From Parcubacteria group bacterium M6-OD1-3 (GTDB lineage: Bacteria > Patescibacteriota > Minisyncoccia > Moranbacterales > UBA9337), in NCBI GenBank assembly GCA_003056165.1, contig LSNR01000021.1, forward strand, positions 1-38,949: a stretch of DNA of 38,949 bases. Reading direction: 5' to 3'. Each line of letters opens with the position of its first letter. Position 1 is the stretch's first letter. The notes under the pieces were generated by a model. It was not told where the DNA came from. It searched no databases and saw only the letters and a program-made list of their open reading frames with translations. Positions 22,086-31,071 of this stretch are shown here, in pieces. A program made the position numbers and the translations under genes.

Positions 22086-22613
22086 TTAAACCCTCCTTGG
22101 TCTTCTCCGTCTGCATCCATTATGTGGTACGGGTGTAACATCTTTAATTAACAAAATATCAAAACCGGCACCTGCCAATCCTCTAACAGTAGACTCTCTT
22201 CCGCCACCAACACCTTTAATAAATATCATCAATTCTTTTAGTCCAAATTTCTTTACCTTTTCAGACACATCAGCAGCTACTTTTGTTGCAGCGAAAGGAG
22301 TTGATTTTTTTGCTCCTTTAAAACCAAGCAACCCAGCACTTGACCACCCTAAGGTAGCACCATTCATATCGGTAATAGTGATTACAGTATTGTTATAAGT
22401 ACATTTAATATGTGCTTGTCCTTTAAATACCATTCTCTTTCCTTTTTTTTTCTTTGATTGTTTCTCTATTGGTTGCTCTTTACCATTCTTCGCATCTTTA
22501 ACATTAGCGACATTTTTTTCAGAAATATCTTTAACAGAAGTAGTTGTATCTACTTCCCGCTTCTTAATAATCTTTTCTTTAATTTTCCCTTCATTTTTCT
22601 TTTCTTCAGTCAT
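22086..22613 (-). CDS. rpsK: 30S ribosomal protein S11 (uS11) with long N-terminal extension
   Basis: 175 aa against about 125-130. Residues 1-58 are a charged, disordered-looking extension (KKNEGKIKEKIIKKRE, later KQSKKKKGKR). The core has AHIKCTYNNTVITITDMNG, GFKGAKKSTPFAA and GGGRESTVRGLAGAGF, and ends PHNGCRRRRPRRV. It is placed before rpsM. A weak promoter-like TTGATA with TAAAGT lies in the 59-nt spacer before it. Confidence 0.96.
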   Translation of the reverse strand: MTEEKKNEGKIKEKIIKKREVDTTTSVKDISEKNVANVKDAKNGKEQPIEKQSKKKKGKRMVFKGQAHIKCTYNNTVITITDMNGATLGWSSAGLLGFKGAKKSTPFAATKVAADVSEKVKKFGLKELMIFIKGVGGGRESTVRGLAGAGFDILLIKDVTPVPHNGCRRRRPRRV

Positions 22614-22672
22614 CTATTTGCAAATTTTAAATAAATAATACTTTAAACCTATATAATTTCGTTATCAAGTTG

Positions 22673-22786
22673 TTATCCTTGTCGTTGTTTGTGCTTTGGA
22701 TTAGTGCATATAACGAAAAGTTTTCCTCTTCGTCGCACGATTTTACAGTGTGCACACATTTTTTTAACTGATGCTCTAACTTTCAT
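22673..22786 (-). CDS. rpmJ: 50S ribosomal protein L36 (bL36)
   Basis: 37 codons, ATG 22786 to TAA 22675-22673. It begins [20 protein letters not shown] and ends [10 protein letters not shown]. The zinc ligands are Cys11, Cys14, Cys27 and His32, the standard CxxC...C...H set. It starts 9 nt after infA, the usual neighbour. Confidence 0.95.
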   Translation of the reverse strand: MKVRASVKKMCAHCKIVRRRGKLFVICTNPKHKQRQG

Positions 22787-22795
22787 ATAATTATT

Positions 22796-23014
22796 TTATA
22801 ACCTCTTTGTTATTCTTCCTCTAGTTAAATCATATGGACTCATTTCTATCGTTACCCTATCTCCAGGCAATAGTTTAATATAATGAACCCTCATTCTTCC
22901 AGAAATATGAGCCAAAATCTCATGTCCATTCTCAAGGTCCACCTTAAAAGTGGTACTTGGTAATGCTTCTTTGATAACACCTTCAACTACTATTAATTCT
23001 TTTTTTTGAGTCAT
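22796..23014 (-). CDS. infA: Translation initiation factor IF-1
   Basis: 72-aa S1-type OB fold that sits in the ribosomal A site during initiation. [20 protein letters not shown], then [19 protein letters not shown] and [13 protein letters not shown] are full family signatures. It is the first gene after a promoter and structured leader (23029-23163), so it probably heads the infA-to-rpsI operon. Confidence 0.97.
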   Translation of the reverse strand: MTQKKELIVVEGVIKEALPSTTFKVDLENGHEILAHISGRMRVHYIKLLPGDRVTIEMSPYDLTRGRITKRL

Positions 23015-23028
23015 ATAACCAATACAAA

Positions 23029-23098
23029 AATAGAGGAGTTAAACTCAATCTATATTTCATTCCTAATGCTTGAGTAACTGAATAGATAAACCTCTATT
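23029..23098 (-). promoter_or_regulatory. Leader hairpin before infA, possible attenuator
   Basis: On the minus strand AATAGAGG (23098-23091) pairs with CCTCTATT (23036-23029), with AGTTACTCAA pairing to TTGAGT..AACT inside. A run of five T follows (23031-23027 overlapping the stem end). The position between promoter and infA and the T-run suggest transcription attenuation. Confidence 0.5.
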
Positions 23099-23135
23099 AC
23101 TTCATTTTTTATTTATTTGTCTAATGTCATTATCA

Positions 23136-23163
23136 ATACTAACAGATATATATTTTTTGTCAA
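23136..23163 (-). promoter_or_regulatory. Promoter of the infA operon
   Basis: Minus-strand -35 TTGACA (23163-23158), 16-bp spacer, -10 TAGTAT (23141-23136) preceded by TGT (extended). Start near 23129, leader about 115 nt. Confidence 0.7.
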
Positions 23164-23194
23164 ATTTTTTTAATATTTTATATCAATTAGAAAA

Positions 23195-23398
23195 CTATAA
23201 TAGTCCTTGGTAAGCATTACTCATTATATGAAGGAACCACGGAATAACAAATATCAGTCCAATTAACGGCAATATGAAGACAACTATTGAAACAATCGTT
23301 GTCATCAAAAACATCTTGCGAGTTTTCTCAACACTTTCATAAATCGCATTTATTTTTTTCTCTTGCATTTCTAGCTTTTGCAGTATTTCTTTTTCCAT
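23195..23398 (-). CDS. Small membrane protein (67 aa) in the secY-adk-map position
   Basis: Residues 1-28 form a charged amphipathic helix (MEKEILQKLEMQEKKINAIY), followed by a long hydrophobic stretch (about 29-57, LMTTIVSIVVFILPLIGLIF) that could make one or two membrane passes, and a short tail. No known domain. It starts 19 nt after rplO and ends upstream of the infA promoter, exactly where secY, adk and map normally lie. The helix plus membrane anchor could be membrane-associated coiled-coil-like packing; function unknown. Confidence 0.7.
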   Translation of the reverse strand: MEKEILQKLEMQEKKINAIYESVEKTRKMFLMTTIVSIVVFILPLIGLIFVIPWFLHIMSNAYQGLL

Positions 23399-23417
23399 TG
23401 AATTTAAAATTTATTCT

Positions 23418-23894
23418 TTATTTATTCAATTTTTTGGCCCGTCTAATTTTTTTATTAGCTACCTCAACCTTTCCGCCTGCTTTTTCAATCATTTTTATTG
23501 CAGTTTTGGAAACAAGTACATCTTTTTTAATTGTAATTTTTTTCTTTAAATCTCCTTTGCTTAAAATTTTCACGCCATTCTTAGCCTTACTTTTCCGAAG
23601 AATACCGTTTTTTATAAAATCTGCAATACCAATAGTAGCACCATCTTCAAAAGTTTTTTCAATAACATCCAAATTAAAAACTGTTTTCTTAGCTTTAACG
23701 GCATTAAAACCCCTTTTTTTCTTTAATTTTTGAATAAGAGAAGTCTTCCCACCTTCAAATAATGGATTAACATTTCCACCAGATCGAGATTTCTGCCCTT
23801 TCATCCCTCTACCAGAATAAGTCCCCCTTTTACCACCTCGACCAACTCTTTTCCGGTCCTTTTTAGATTTTACTTTTAATTCGTGTATTTGCAT
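23418..23894 (-). CDS. rplO: 50S ribosomal protein L15 (uL15)
   Basis: 158 aa from ATG 23894, one base after the rpsE stop (TAATATG). The MQIHELKVKSKKDRKRVGRG start matches the family; an upstream in-frame ATG at 23921 lies inside rpsE and is rejected. GGKRGTYSGRGMKGQKSRSG and FEGGKTSLIQKLKKKRGF are diagnostic. No rpmD (uL30) lies between rpsE and rplO, as is known for CPR genomes. Confidence 0.95.
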   Translation of the reverse strand: MQIHELKVKSKKDRKRVGRGGKRGTYSGRGMKGQKSRSGGNVNPLFEGGKTSLIQKLKKKRGFNAVKAKKTVFNLDVIEKTFEDGATIGIADFIKNGILRKSKAKNGVKILSKGDLKKKITIKKDVLVSKTAIKMIEKAGGKVEVANKKIRRAKKLNK

Positions 23895-23895
23895 A

Positions 23896-24390
23896 TTATT
23901 TATTATTAGCGCCAGTTTCAATCTCCTTTAAAGCCTCTATTGTTGCTCTAGCTACATTTAATTTATTAGATGTCCCTAATGATTTTGAAACAACATCCTT
24001 AATGCCCGCTAAGTCAACCACCGCACGCACCGCTCCGCCAGCAACAATTCCTCGCCCTTTTCTAGCAGGCTTCAACATAATTCTAGCACTTCCAAATTTA
24101 ATTCTAACATCATAAAGAATGGTTCCATTTTCAATAGTAATATTTATCATATTTTTCTTAGCATTGTTAACCGCTTTAGCAATAGCAATAGATACATCAG
24201 TTCCTTTTCCTACCCCAACACCAACACGCCCTTTCTTGTCACCAATAACCATCGTTGCCCGAAAACTAAAACGACGACCTCCCTTTACAACTCTAGTTAC
24301 TCTCGCCAAATCAAGAAGTTTTTGTTCGAATTCTGGCTTTTCTCGTCTTTTACCATTAAATTTTTTAAATTTTTTCTTATTATTTTCCAT
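23896..24390 (-). CDS. rpsE: 30S ribosomal protein S5 (uS5)
   Basis: 164 aa. The dsRNA-binding-like domain VTRVVKGGRRFSFRATMVIG and GRVGVGVGKGTDVSIAIAKA is followed by ARIMLKPARKGRGIVAGGAV. It contributes to translational accuracy and mRNA unwinding. rplO follows one base later, implying coupling. Confidence 0.96.
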   Translation of the reverse strand: MENNKKKFKKFNGKRREKPEFEQKLLDLARVTRVVKGGRRFSFRATMVIGDKKGRVGVGVGKGTDVSIAIAKAVNNAKKNMINITIENGTILYDVRIKFGSARIMLKPARKGRGIVAGGAVRAVVDLAGIKDVVSKSLGTSNKLNVARATIEALKEIETGANNK

Positions 24391-24415
24391 TGCTTTTTAA
24401 AATATTCTATAAAAA

Positions 24416-24739
24416 TTAAAACTTAATCCCGTTTTTCCTAACTTCTTCTGCTAAAGCTTTTATTTTTCCATGATATTTATATCCGCTTCTATCAAAAACT
24501 ATTTTCTTAATATTAGCCTTAATACATTTTTCTGAAATAATTTTTCCTACTTTTTTAGCACCTTCAATAGTAGCCCCCTTAGAACTAGTTGATAATAGTG
24601 TCTTACCTTTTTCATCATCAATAATTTGAACATAAAGCCCCCTCAAGCTTCTAAATACCGAAAGTCGCGGACATTTTTCAGTTCCAGAAATTTTAGATCT
24701 TATTCTTTTTTTTCTATGCAATCTTTTTTTATTCCTCAT
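24416..24739 (-). CDS. rplR: 50S ribosomal protein L18 (uL18)
   Basis: 107 aa, a 5S rRNA-binding protein of usual bacterial size with a short N-terminus (MRNKKRLHRKKRIRSKI). PRLSVFRSLRGLYVQIIDD and FDRSGYKYHGKIKALAEEVR are diagnostic. A 145-nt AT-rich spacer separates it from rplF upstream, unusually long for this operon; no gene is seen there. Confidence 0.95.
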   Translation of the reverse strand: MRNKKRLHRKKRIRSKISGTEKCPRLSVFRSLRGLYVQIIDDEKGKTLLSTSSKGATIEGAKKVGKIISEKCIKANIKKIVFDRSGYKYHGKIKALAEEVRKNGIKF

Positions 24740-24884
24740 GTATTTCTCTACGAATTACGAATTAGTTTAATCTTATAAAATTTCCAACTAAATCAAACTC
24801 GTGTTTATTTTAAATTCTATTATCTCTGGTAAAATTAATTTTTAAATTATTTCCTACTTTTCGTCTATTGAAAAATTTTACAAT

Positions 24885-25427
24885 TTATTCTGACGCCACA
24901 GCTTTTTTCCCTTCTTTACGCCTAACAACTTCATCTGAATATTTAAATCCCTTTCCCTTATACGGCTCCACTGGCTTTAAAGCCCTAATCTCTGCCGCAA
25001 ATTGTCCAACCGCTTGCTTGTCAATTCCAGAGACTATTAAATTATTTTTATCAATTTTAACTTCTAGCCCATCAGGAACATTAACTTTGACAGGATGCGA
25101 AAAGCCCAATGCCATATCCAATTTTTTCCCTTTTATTTCCATCCTAAATCCGACACCGTTAAGCTCCAAAGTCTTCTCAAAACCCTCAGACACACCTTTA
25201 ATCATATTCGAGATTAACCGACTAGTTGTTCCCCACATTGCAGCCGCTCTTTTGGTATTTTGTTTCCGTGAAGTATAAACTAAATTATCTTTAATTTCAA
25301 CTTTAATTTCATACACAATTATCATTTCCAAAGAACCCTTTAAACCTGTTACTGTCAACTTGTTATCTTTAATCTCAATTTTAACTCCTTCAGGAATTTC
25401 AATTGGTTTTTTACCTATTCTACTCAT
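24885..25427 (-). CDS. rplF: 50S ribosomal protein L6 (uL6)
   Basis: 180 aa with two repeated RNA-binding domains. MSRIGKKPIEIPEGVKIEIK starts the first; ALGFSHPVKVNVPDGLEV and VEPYKGKGFKYSDEVVRRKE mark the second. Located between rpsH and rplR as normal. Confidence 0.96.
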   Translation of the reverse strand: MSRIGKKPIEIPEGVKIEIKDNKLTVTGLKGSLEMIIVYEIKVEIKDNLVYTSRKQNTKRAAAMWGTTSRLISNMIKGVSEGFEKTLELNGVGFRMEIKGKKLDMALGFSHPVKVNVPDGLEVKIDKNNLIVSGIDKQAVGQFAAEIRALKPVEPYKGKGFKYSDEVVRRKEGKKAVASE

Positions 25428-25465
25428 AGTGATACTGTTCTAATTAGTTATTTATATTATAAGAG

Positions 25466-25873
25466 TTACCAGACTTCACAAATCAACTCTCCGCCAATTT
25501 TATTCTTACGAGCATCCTCTCCACTCATTACACCTTTAGATGTAGACATTATAATCATTCCGCGCCCACCTTTTACTTTTTGAATTTTTTCACTGCTAAT
25601 ATAAATTCTTTGACCCTCCTTACTGACTCTTTTAAGTTGTTTTATTGCTGGAACACTTTTATTTAAATTATTTTTTTCATAATATTTTAAAGAAATTTTA
25701 ATGAAATCATAGCTCTCTCCTTTTACTTTTTTTATTTCACCAACAAAACCACGCCTGTGTAAAGCATCCACAATGGCTTTCTTAAATTTTGAACTAGGAA
25801 AAATAACTTCACTGTGTCCAGCTCGTTGAGCATTCCTAATTCTTGTTAACATATCTGCAATTGGATCTAACAT
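25466..25873 (-). CDS. rpsH: 30S ribosomal protein S8 (uS8)
   Basis: 135 aa, central-domain 16S binder. MLDPIADMLTRIRNAQRAGH, RVSKEGQRIYISSEKI and IMSTSKGVMSGEDARKNKIG, ending GGELICEVW, are all typical. Confidence 0.97.
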   Translation of the reverse strand: MLDPIADMLTRIRNAQRAGHSEVIFPSSKFKKAIVDALHRRGFVGEIKKVKGESYDFIKISLKYYEKNNLNKSVPAIKQLKRVSKEGQRIYISSEKIQKVKGGRGMIIMSTSKGVMSGEDARKNKIGGELICEVW

Positions 25874-25961
25874 ATATAGTTCTAGTCGTTCAAAACCGTT
25901 TTATTACTATGCTCTTTTTTAAGCAAATATTTTAACGATTTTAACGATTTTAACATTCAAA

Positions 25962-26147
25962 TTACCAGCTACTTTTTTTAACTCCAGGTATTTCTCCCCT
26001 ACTTGCTAATTCTCGAAAACAAATTCTACACATATCAAACTTGCGCATATATCCTCTTTTTCTACCACACTTCCAACAACGATTAACTTTTCTAGTAGAA
26101 AATTTTGGAGTTTTTTTAGCCTTAGCAATTACTGATTTTTTTGCCAT
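25962..26147 (-). CDS. rpsN: 30S ribosomal protein S14 type Z (uS14), zinc-binding
   Basis: 61 aa from ATG 26147 ([17 protein letters not shown]), the standard type Z length. An in-frame ATG at 26177 would add 10 residues and is unlikely. Zinc ligands are the two CxxC pairs in [20 protein letters not shown]. It ends [11 protein letters not shown]. Confidence 0.96.
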   Translation of the reverse strand: MAKKSVIAKAKKTPKFSTRKVNRCWKCGRKRGYMRKFDMCRICFRELASRGEIPGVKKSSW

Positions 26148-26215
26148 ATAATTATTAACTTTTTTAGTCCGCTCCACCTACTGGCAGATAGCGAATCATC
26201 AACTATCACAATTTA

Positions 26216-26770
26216 TTATTTATTATTTTCTTCTATGGGAAATCCTAACAATCTAAATAATTTTTCTCCTTCTTTTTTATTATTAGTGGTCGTAACAACA
26301 TTTACCTGCAAACCGAAAATATTCTTCGCCTCTTCTGCTGAAATTTCTGGAAAAACAATCTGTTCTTTAATTCCAATATTTAAATCGCCTTCCTTACTAA
26401 CACTACTGCTCTTAATACCCTGAAAATCTCTAGTCCTAGGAAAAGCAATATTATTTAATCTGTCAATAAAATCCCACATTCTCTTTCCTCGTAAAGTTAC
26501 CTTGACACCAATATTAGCTCCTTCCCTAACCTTAAAACCTGAGATAGATTTTCGAGATTTGGTCATCAATGGCTTTTGTCCAGTAATAGCGCTTATTGAT
26601 TCCACAATATCCCTTACTTTTTCCTTCTCTTTTTCAAGCTTTCCGATACCAACATTTACTATTACCTTTTTAATTTTTGGTACTGCCAAAAAATTATCAT
26701 AACCGAATCTTTTCTCCAACTCTGGAACTACTTCCTTAATATATTTAGTTTTAGCATTAACAATTTTCAT
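26216..26770 (-). CDS. rplE: 50S ribosomal protein L5 (uL5)
   Basis: 184 aa, 5S rRNA-binding protein. VPKIKKVIVNVGIGKLEKEK, ITGQKPLMTKSRKSISGFKV, RGKRMWDFIDRLNNIAFPRT and KEQIVFPEISAEE are family signatures. Located between rplX and rpsN. Confidence 0.97.
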   Translation of the reverse strand: MKIVNAKTKYIKEVVPELEKRFGYDNFLAVPKIKKVIVNVGIGKLEKEKEKVRDIVESISAITGQKPLMTKSRKSISGFKVREGANIGVKVTLRGKRMWDFIDRLNNIAFPRTRDFQGIKSSSVSKEGDLNIGIKEQIVFPEISAEEAKNIFGLQVNVVTTTNNKKEGEKLFRLLGFPIEENNK

Positions 26771-26821
26771 ATCATTCTATTTAAAAATTTCACTCCTCTA
26801 TATAATTATAAAATTTTGATT

Positions 26822-27130
26822 TTATTTAATTTCTTTTCCACATTTTTTGCAAATACGCATCTTAGCCTCTCCATTTTTGGAGTAAGCCACCCTAGTCAAT
26901 TTAGAACAATTGGGACAAATTAACATCACATTAGAAACATTTATTGGGGCAGGAATTTCTACTCGCTCTCCCTTTTCACCTTCCTTTTTCGGACGAGTGT
27001 GTTTTTTTATTATATTTAAACCATCAACAACGATTCTATTTTTATCTCTAATCGTTCGCAAAACTTTTCCAGTTTTTCCATTGTCTTTTCCCGAAATTAT
27101 TTTTACATTGTCATCTTTTTTAATTCTCAT
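26822..27130 (-). CDS. rplX: 50S ribosomal protein L24 (uL24)
   Basis: 102-aa assembly initiator. A KOW motif lies near the N-terminus (DNVKIISGKDNGKTGKVL) and KKHTRPKKEGEKGERVEIPA follows. The C-terminus has CPNC and CKKC pairs, consistent with a small zinc ribbon. Confidence 0.96.
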   Translation of the reverse strand: MRIKKDDNVKIISGKDNGKTGKVLRTIRDKNRIVVDGLNIIKKHTRPKKEGEKGERVEIPAPINVSNVMLICPNCSKLTRVAYSKNGEAKMRICKKCGKEIK

Positions 27131-27185
27131 AATAGTATGGTAATAATATGGTTATTGGACTAAACTTTACTCGTTAATGTGTTAT

Positions 27186-27551
27186 TTATAATACTTCTAC
27201 TGCCAAAGAGGCAATTTTACTAAACCCCTTTTCTTTAATTTCTCTTGCAATAGGACCGAATATTCTAGTTCCTTTTGGTTCTTTATTTTCAACAATAACT
27301 GCTGCATTCTCATCAAAACGAATATATGAACCATCTTTTCTTCTTAAACTTTTTTTCTGCCTAACTATTACTGCTCTAACTTTATCACCTTTTTTAACAG
27401 CACCTCTCGGCTCGGATGATTTTACGGATGCCACAATAATATCACCAACATAGGCATATCTTCTGCGTGTACCACCCAAAACCTTAAAGCACTGAATAAC
27501 TTTTGCTCCAGAATTATCTGCTACTTTTAATCTTGATTCTGCTTGTATCAT
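27186..27551 (-). CDS. rplN: 50S ribosomal protein L14 (uL14)
   Basis: 121 aa at the subunit interface. [20 protein letters not shown], then [20 protein letters not shown] and [20 protein letters not shown], are diagnostic. Spacing to rpsQ is one base (stop of rpsQ at 27553, start at 27551). Confidence 0.97.
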   Translation of the reverse strand: MIQAESRLKVADNSGAKVIQCFKVLGGTRRRYAYVGDIIVASVKSSEPRGAVKKGDKVRAVIVRQKKSLRRKDGSYIRFDENAAVIVENKEPKGTRIFGPIAREIKEKGFSKIASLAVEVL

Positions 27552-27552
27552 A

Positions 27553-27837
27553 TTATTTTTCTACAACTTTAAATTTCTTATCTTTGCTTATTGGTTTAGT
27601 GTTGATAAATTCAACAATATCACCAATTTTATATTTATCACTATCTGTATGTACCTTATATTTCTTAGTGGATTTGTATTTCTTTAAATATTTGGGATGT
27701 GTTTTGAAACTTTCCACAGCAACAACTAGCGTTTTAGCCATTTTATTACTGACAACAACACCTTTTTTGGCCTTTTTAATATTTTCCTGTTTTTCATCCT
27801 TCATATCCTTGATAATATCTTTAAAATTTAATGTCAT
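27553..27837 (-). CDS. rpsQ: 30S ribosomal protein S17 (uS17)
   Basis: 94 aa with a roughly 20-residue Lys/Asp-rich N-terminal extension. The core [20 protein letters not shown], the [20 protein letters not shown] segment and YKIGDIVEF fit. Located between rpmC and rplN. Confidence 0.96.
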   Translation of the reverse strand: MTLNFKDIIKDMKDEKQENIKKAKKGVVVSNKMAKTLVVAVESFKTHPKYLKKYKSTKKYKVHTDSDKYKIGDIVEFINTKPISKDKKFKVVEK

Positions 27838-27854
27838 TAATAATAATTTTTAAA

Positions 27855-28046
27855 TTAAGCTTTATTTTTTTCTTGAATAACCGTCAACATTCTGGCAATA
27901 TCTTTTTTAATATTACGAAATTCACGATGATTCTTAGCTTGCTTTACTGCCACATCAAACATCAATGTTTGCGCCACACTTCGCTTTTCTGCAAGGTCTT
28001 TAATTAACTCATTAATATTTTTTTCTCTTATTTCTTTAATTTTCAT
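27855..28046 (-). CDS. rpmC: 50S ribosomal protein L29 (uL29)
   Basis: 63 aa, a helical hairpin at the exit tunnel. MKIKEIREKNINELIKDLAE, the central ARSVAQ-like KRSVAQTLMF and RNIKKDIARMLTVIQEK are recognisable. The RRNIARV signature is weakened to RNIKKDIARM. Confidence 0.94.
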   Translation of the reverse strand: MKIKEIREKNINELIKDLAEKRSVAQTLMFDVAVKQAKNHREFRNIKKDIARMLTVIQEKNKA

Positions 28047-28105
28047 ACTATTCTCTTCAAATTACGATTTATACAAATCTGCAGACATTCTCTTGGAGAT
28101 TGTAA

Positions 28106-28522
28106 CTATGTCCTTTTTTTCTCTACAAATTTAGTTCTAACGCTCATTTTATATGATGCTAATAGCATCGCTTTTTTTGCCAATTCTCGTTCCACACCAT
28201 CCATTTCAAACATAATTTTTCCAGGCCTTATTTTAGCAACATAATGATCAACGGCACCCTTTCCTTTACCCATAGGAACTTCATCGCCTTTTTTTGTCAT
28301 TGGCTTGTCCGGGAATATTCTTATCCAAATTTTTCCACCCCTCTGAATATGCCTAGTCATAGCTCGCCTAGCAGATTCAATTTGCCTAGATGAAATAAGT
28401 CCGCCAGTCATTGCTTTAAGTCCATAACTTCCAAAGCTAACTTTACTTCCTCGAGTAGTCTTTCCTTGGATAGCTCCACCTCGATGAGTTTTTCTATGCT
28501 TAACTTTTTTTGGCATCAACAT
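28106..28522 (-). CDS. rplP: 50S ribosomal protein L16 (uL16)
   Basis: 138 aa from ATG 28522 ([15 protein letters not shown], the family start); an ATG 15 nt upstream is less likely. ITSRQIEAARRA appears as [17 protein letters not shown], followed by [20 protein letters not shown] and the conserved [20 protein letters not shown]. It binds near the peptidyl-transferase centre. Confidence 0.95.
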   Translation of the reverse strand: MLMPKKVKHRKTHRGGAIQGKTTRGSKVSFGSYGLKAMTGGLISSRQIESARRAMTRHIQRGGKIWIRIFPDKPMTKKGDEVPMGKGKGAVDHYVAKIRPGKIMFEMDGVERELAKKAMLLASYKMSVRTKFVEKKRT

Positions 28523-28609
28523 ATCTAATATCTGCAAATCACGAATTATACCTTGAGTGAATCTACGAAATTATTTTATAGATTCGTATTATTCGTACTT
28601 CGCTAGTAA

Positions 28610-29251
28610 TTAATCAAATTTTTCTCCTTTATATATCCAAACTTTTACTCCAATTGCACCGTAGGTAGTCCTAGCTGTCGCTCTGGAAAAATCAATATCT
28701 GCTCTTAATGTTTGTAGTGGAATAGTTCCCCTAGAAAGCCATTCTTTTCTAGACATTTCTGCTCCTCCCAATCTGCCAGATACTTCTATCTTAACACCTT
28801 TAACAATTCTATTTTTTTCAGCTTGATCCAGAGTTGTTTTCATTATTCGCCTAAAAGGAACTCTTTTTTCCAGTTGCTCAGCTACCTGCTGTGCCACAAT
28901 TGAAGCATTCGATTCAAAATCTCTAACTTCTTTAATATCTACATTAATTTTTAGTCGCTCTCCTGAGAAAAAATTCTTTTTAATAAAATTACTAATATCT
29001 TCAATTCCTGAACCGCCTCTACCAATTAAAATTCCTGGGCGAGAAGTTAATATTATAATCTTAATATCATTATCAAACCGCTCTATTTCAACATCAGCGA
29101 TGGATGCTTTTTTCCATTCTTTCATAACACCCTCTCGAATACCAATATCTTCTCTGAGGTTTTTGGCATAATCTTTCCCACCAAACCACCGCGACCGCCA
29201 AGTCGTAGTAATTCCCAATCTAAATCCTTTTGGATTAACTTTTTGTCCCAT
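28610..29251 (-). CDS. rpsC: 30S ribosomal protein S3 (uS3)
   Basis: 213 aa at the mRNA entry tunnel. MGQKVNPKGFRLGITTTWRS, the KH domain motif GRGGSGIEDISN (GxxG), and GRLGGAEMSRKEWLSRGTIP are diagnostic. A GAATCTA/TAGATTC hairpin (28559-28585) lies in the spacer before rplP. Confidence 0.97.
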   Translation of the reverse strand: MGQKVNPKGFRLGITTTWRSRWFGGKDYAKNLREDIGIREGVMKEWKKASIADVEIERFDNDIKIIILTSRPGILIGRGGSGIEDISNFIKKNFFSGERLKINVDIKEVRDFESNASIVAQQVAEQLEKRVPFRRIMKTTLDQAEKNRIVKGVKIEVSGRLGGAEMSRKEWLSRGTIPLQTLRADIDFSRATARTTYGAIGVKVWIYKGEKFD

Positions 29252-29364
29252 ATTTTTTTAATCTTTATATAATTGTTATATCAGTTTTACCTTAATCTAT
29301 CAGTCTTAATTATTCTCTAATCTTTATTTAAATGTCAACATTTTTTAATGTTTTCAGTATCATT

Positions 29365-30198
29365 CTACTTCTTTTTAATTCTCCTCTTAACTATAAATTT
29401 ATTACTATATTTCTTTTTCTTTCTAGTTTTCTTACCAAGTGCAATTTTTCCCCACGGAGTTTTTGGATATTTCAAACCAACACCTTGCTTTCCTTCTCCG
29501 CCACCATGCGGATGATCAACCGGATTCATAACAGATCCTCTAACTGTTGGACGAAAACCCATCCATCTCTTCCTACCAGCCTTACCGATTTTTACTGCGC
29601 TATTTTCAAAATTACTTACTTGCCCTATAGTAGCATAACAATTACCATTAACCAACCTTATTTCTCCAGAAGAAAGTTTTAATTGAACATTCTTTTCATC
29701 AATACCCATCAAAGATACCCCTGTACCAGCACTCCTTGCCAACTGTCCACCTTTACCAATTTTTAATTCTACATTAGAAATGATAGTTCCGACTGGAATA
29801 TTTTTCAATTGCATTCTATTCCCATCTTGGAAGGGAGCTTTCTTGTCGGCTACTATATCAACGCCTACTTTCATACCTTCTGACGCTAAAATATATCTCT
29901 TTTCTCCATCTGCGTAAACAACTAAAGCTATTAAAGCTGATCTAACGGGGTCTTTTTCTATAGCAACAATTTTCCCAGGAATCCCTAGTTTATCTTGTTT
30001 GAAATCAACTAAACGATACCTTCGTTTATGCCCGCCACCTCTATGTCTAACAGAAATTTTCCCCCCTGAACGACCTGATATTTTGGTAAGTTTAGTCAAT
30101 AAAGACTTCTCCGGTTTTTTATTGGAAATCTCATCAGGCTTAACAATAGACATATTTCTACGTCCAGCAGTATTTCTTTTGTAAACTTTAATTGCCAT
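29365..30198 (-). CDS. rplB: 50S ribosomal protein L2 (uL2)
   Basis: 277 aa, essential for the peptidyl-transferase centre and subunit joining. [44 protein letters not shown] and the universally conserved [20 protein letters not shown] are present, including the histidine pair needed for activity. Confidence 0.98.
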   Translation of the reverse strand: MAIKVYKRNTAGRRNMSIVKPDEISNKKPEKSLLTKLTKISGRSGGKISVRHRGGGHKRRYRLVDFKQDKLGIPGKIVAIEKDPVRSALIALVVYADGEKRYILASEGMKVGVDIVADKKAPFQDGNRMQLKNIPVGTIISNVELKIGKGGQLARSAGTGVSLMGIDEKNVQLKLSSGEIRLVNGNCYATIGQVSNFENSAVKIGKAGRKRWMGFRPTVRGSVMNPVDHPHGGGEGKQGVGLKYPKTPWGKIALGKKTRKKKKYSNKFIVKRRIKKK

Positions 30199-30243
30199 AT
30201 TTTCGTATCAAATTATCTTATAACTATACTTTTTTAAAAATTT

Positions 30244-30708
30244 TTAATCTTTCTTTTTCATTTCCTTAACAGTTTTCTTATTCCCAGCAGTTTTATCGTT
30301 ACTTACTTTCATTTTTTTCTTAGCAGTTTCTTTATTAGCTGTTTTATCTTCATTGGGATTATTACTATTATTATCTTTCGATTCCTCCAAAGTCAAATAA
30401 ATATGCGAACTCCTCTTTAAAATTTGGCTAGCCCTTCCATAAGCTCTTGGTCTCCATCTTTTAAGTGTAGCACCTTCTCCAACTAAAATTTCAGCTATCT
30501 TCAAAGATGTCTCGCTTAAGCTGAAATTATTTACAGCATTTGCTTTAGCACTTTCTAACAACTTCCTTAATGGTTCATTAGCTTTTTTGGTTGTATTTTC
30601 CAATCTAAAAATAGCTTCATTAACCATACATCCTCGAATCATATCAGCGGATACTCTGACTTTTCGTGGTGATATTCTTAAATTTTTTAATTTCACTTTA
30701 ACTTTCAT
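30244..30708 (-). CDS. rplV: 50S ribosomal protein L22 (uL22) with C-terminal tail
   Basis: 154 aa against about 110. The core (KNLRISPRKVRVSADMIRG, SAKANAVNNFSL, EGATLKRWRPRAYGRASQIL) ends around residue 107. A Lys/Asn/Thr-rich tail of about 45 residues follows (ESKDNNSNNPNEDKTANKET). The core lines the exit tunnel, so the tail probably projects from the ribosome surface. Confidence 0.96.
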   Translation of the reverse strand: MKVKVKLKNLRISPRKVRVSADMIRGCMVNEAIFRLENTTKKANEPLRKLLESAKANAVNNFSLSETSLKIAEILVGEGATLKRWRPRAYGRASQILKRSSHIYLTLEESKDNNSNNPNEDKTANKETAKKKMKVSNDKTAGNKKTVKEMKKKD

Positions 30709-30727
30709 AATAATATAAAACTAAAAT

Positions 30728-31054
30728 TTACGCTTCTTTTGCCGCTTTCGATGCATCAATTTCTTTTTGTTTGGCAGCCTGTTCTAACTCTTTCTGAATT
30801 TTACCACCATGTTTCAAAAATGTTCGAGTTAAAGAAAATTCTCCAAATTTATGTCCAACCATTTCTTCTACAACATAAACTTCAATAAACTTTCTACCAT
30901 TATAAACCCCGAATGTAAATCCAACCATTTCCGGCGTAATAGTGCAAGATCTAGACCAGGTTTTAATCGGAGTCTTATCTCCTGGTTTTTTATCCTTCAC
31001 CTTCTTTAACAGTCTTTCATCGATATATGGACCTTTTTTTAAACTTCTTGACAT
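30728..31054 (-). CDS. rpsS: 30S ribosomal protein S19 (uS19)
   Basis: 108 aa, about 15 longer than usual through an Ala/Lys-rich C-terminal helix ([20 protein letters not shown]). [39 protein letters not shown] and [13 protein letters not shown] are diagnostic. Confidence 0.96.
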   Translation of the reverse strand: MSRSLKKGPYIDERLLKKVKDKKPGDKTPIKTWSRSCTITPEMVGFTFGVYNGRKFIEVYVVEEMVGHKFGEFSLTRTFLKHGGKIQKELEQAAKQKEIDASKAAKEA

Positions 31055-31071
31055 ATTTTTAATTATTATTA

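Noticed and set aside
24740-24884. Possible extra gene between rplR and rplF
   Set aside because: 145 nt of AT-rich sequence with stops in all frames and no start with a binding site.
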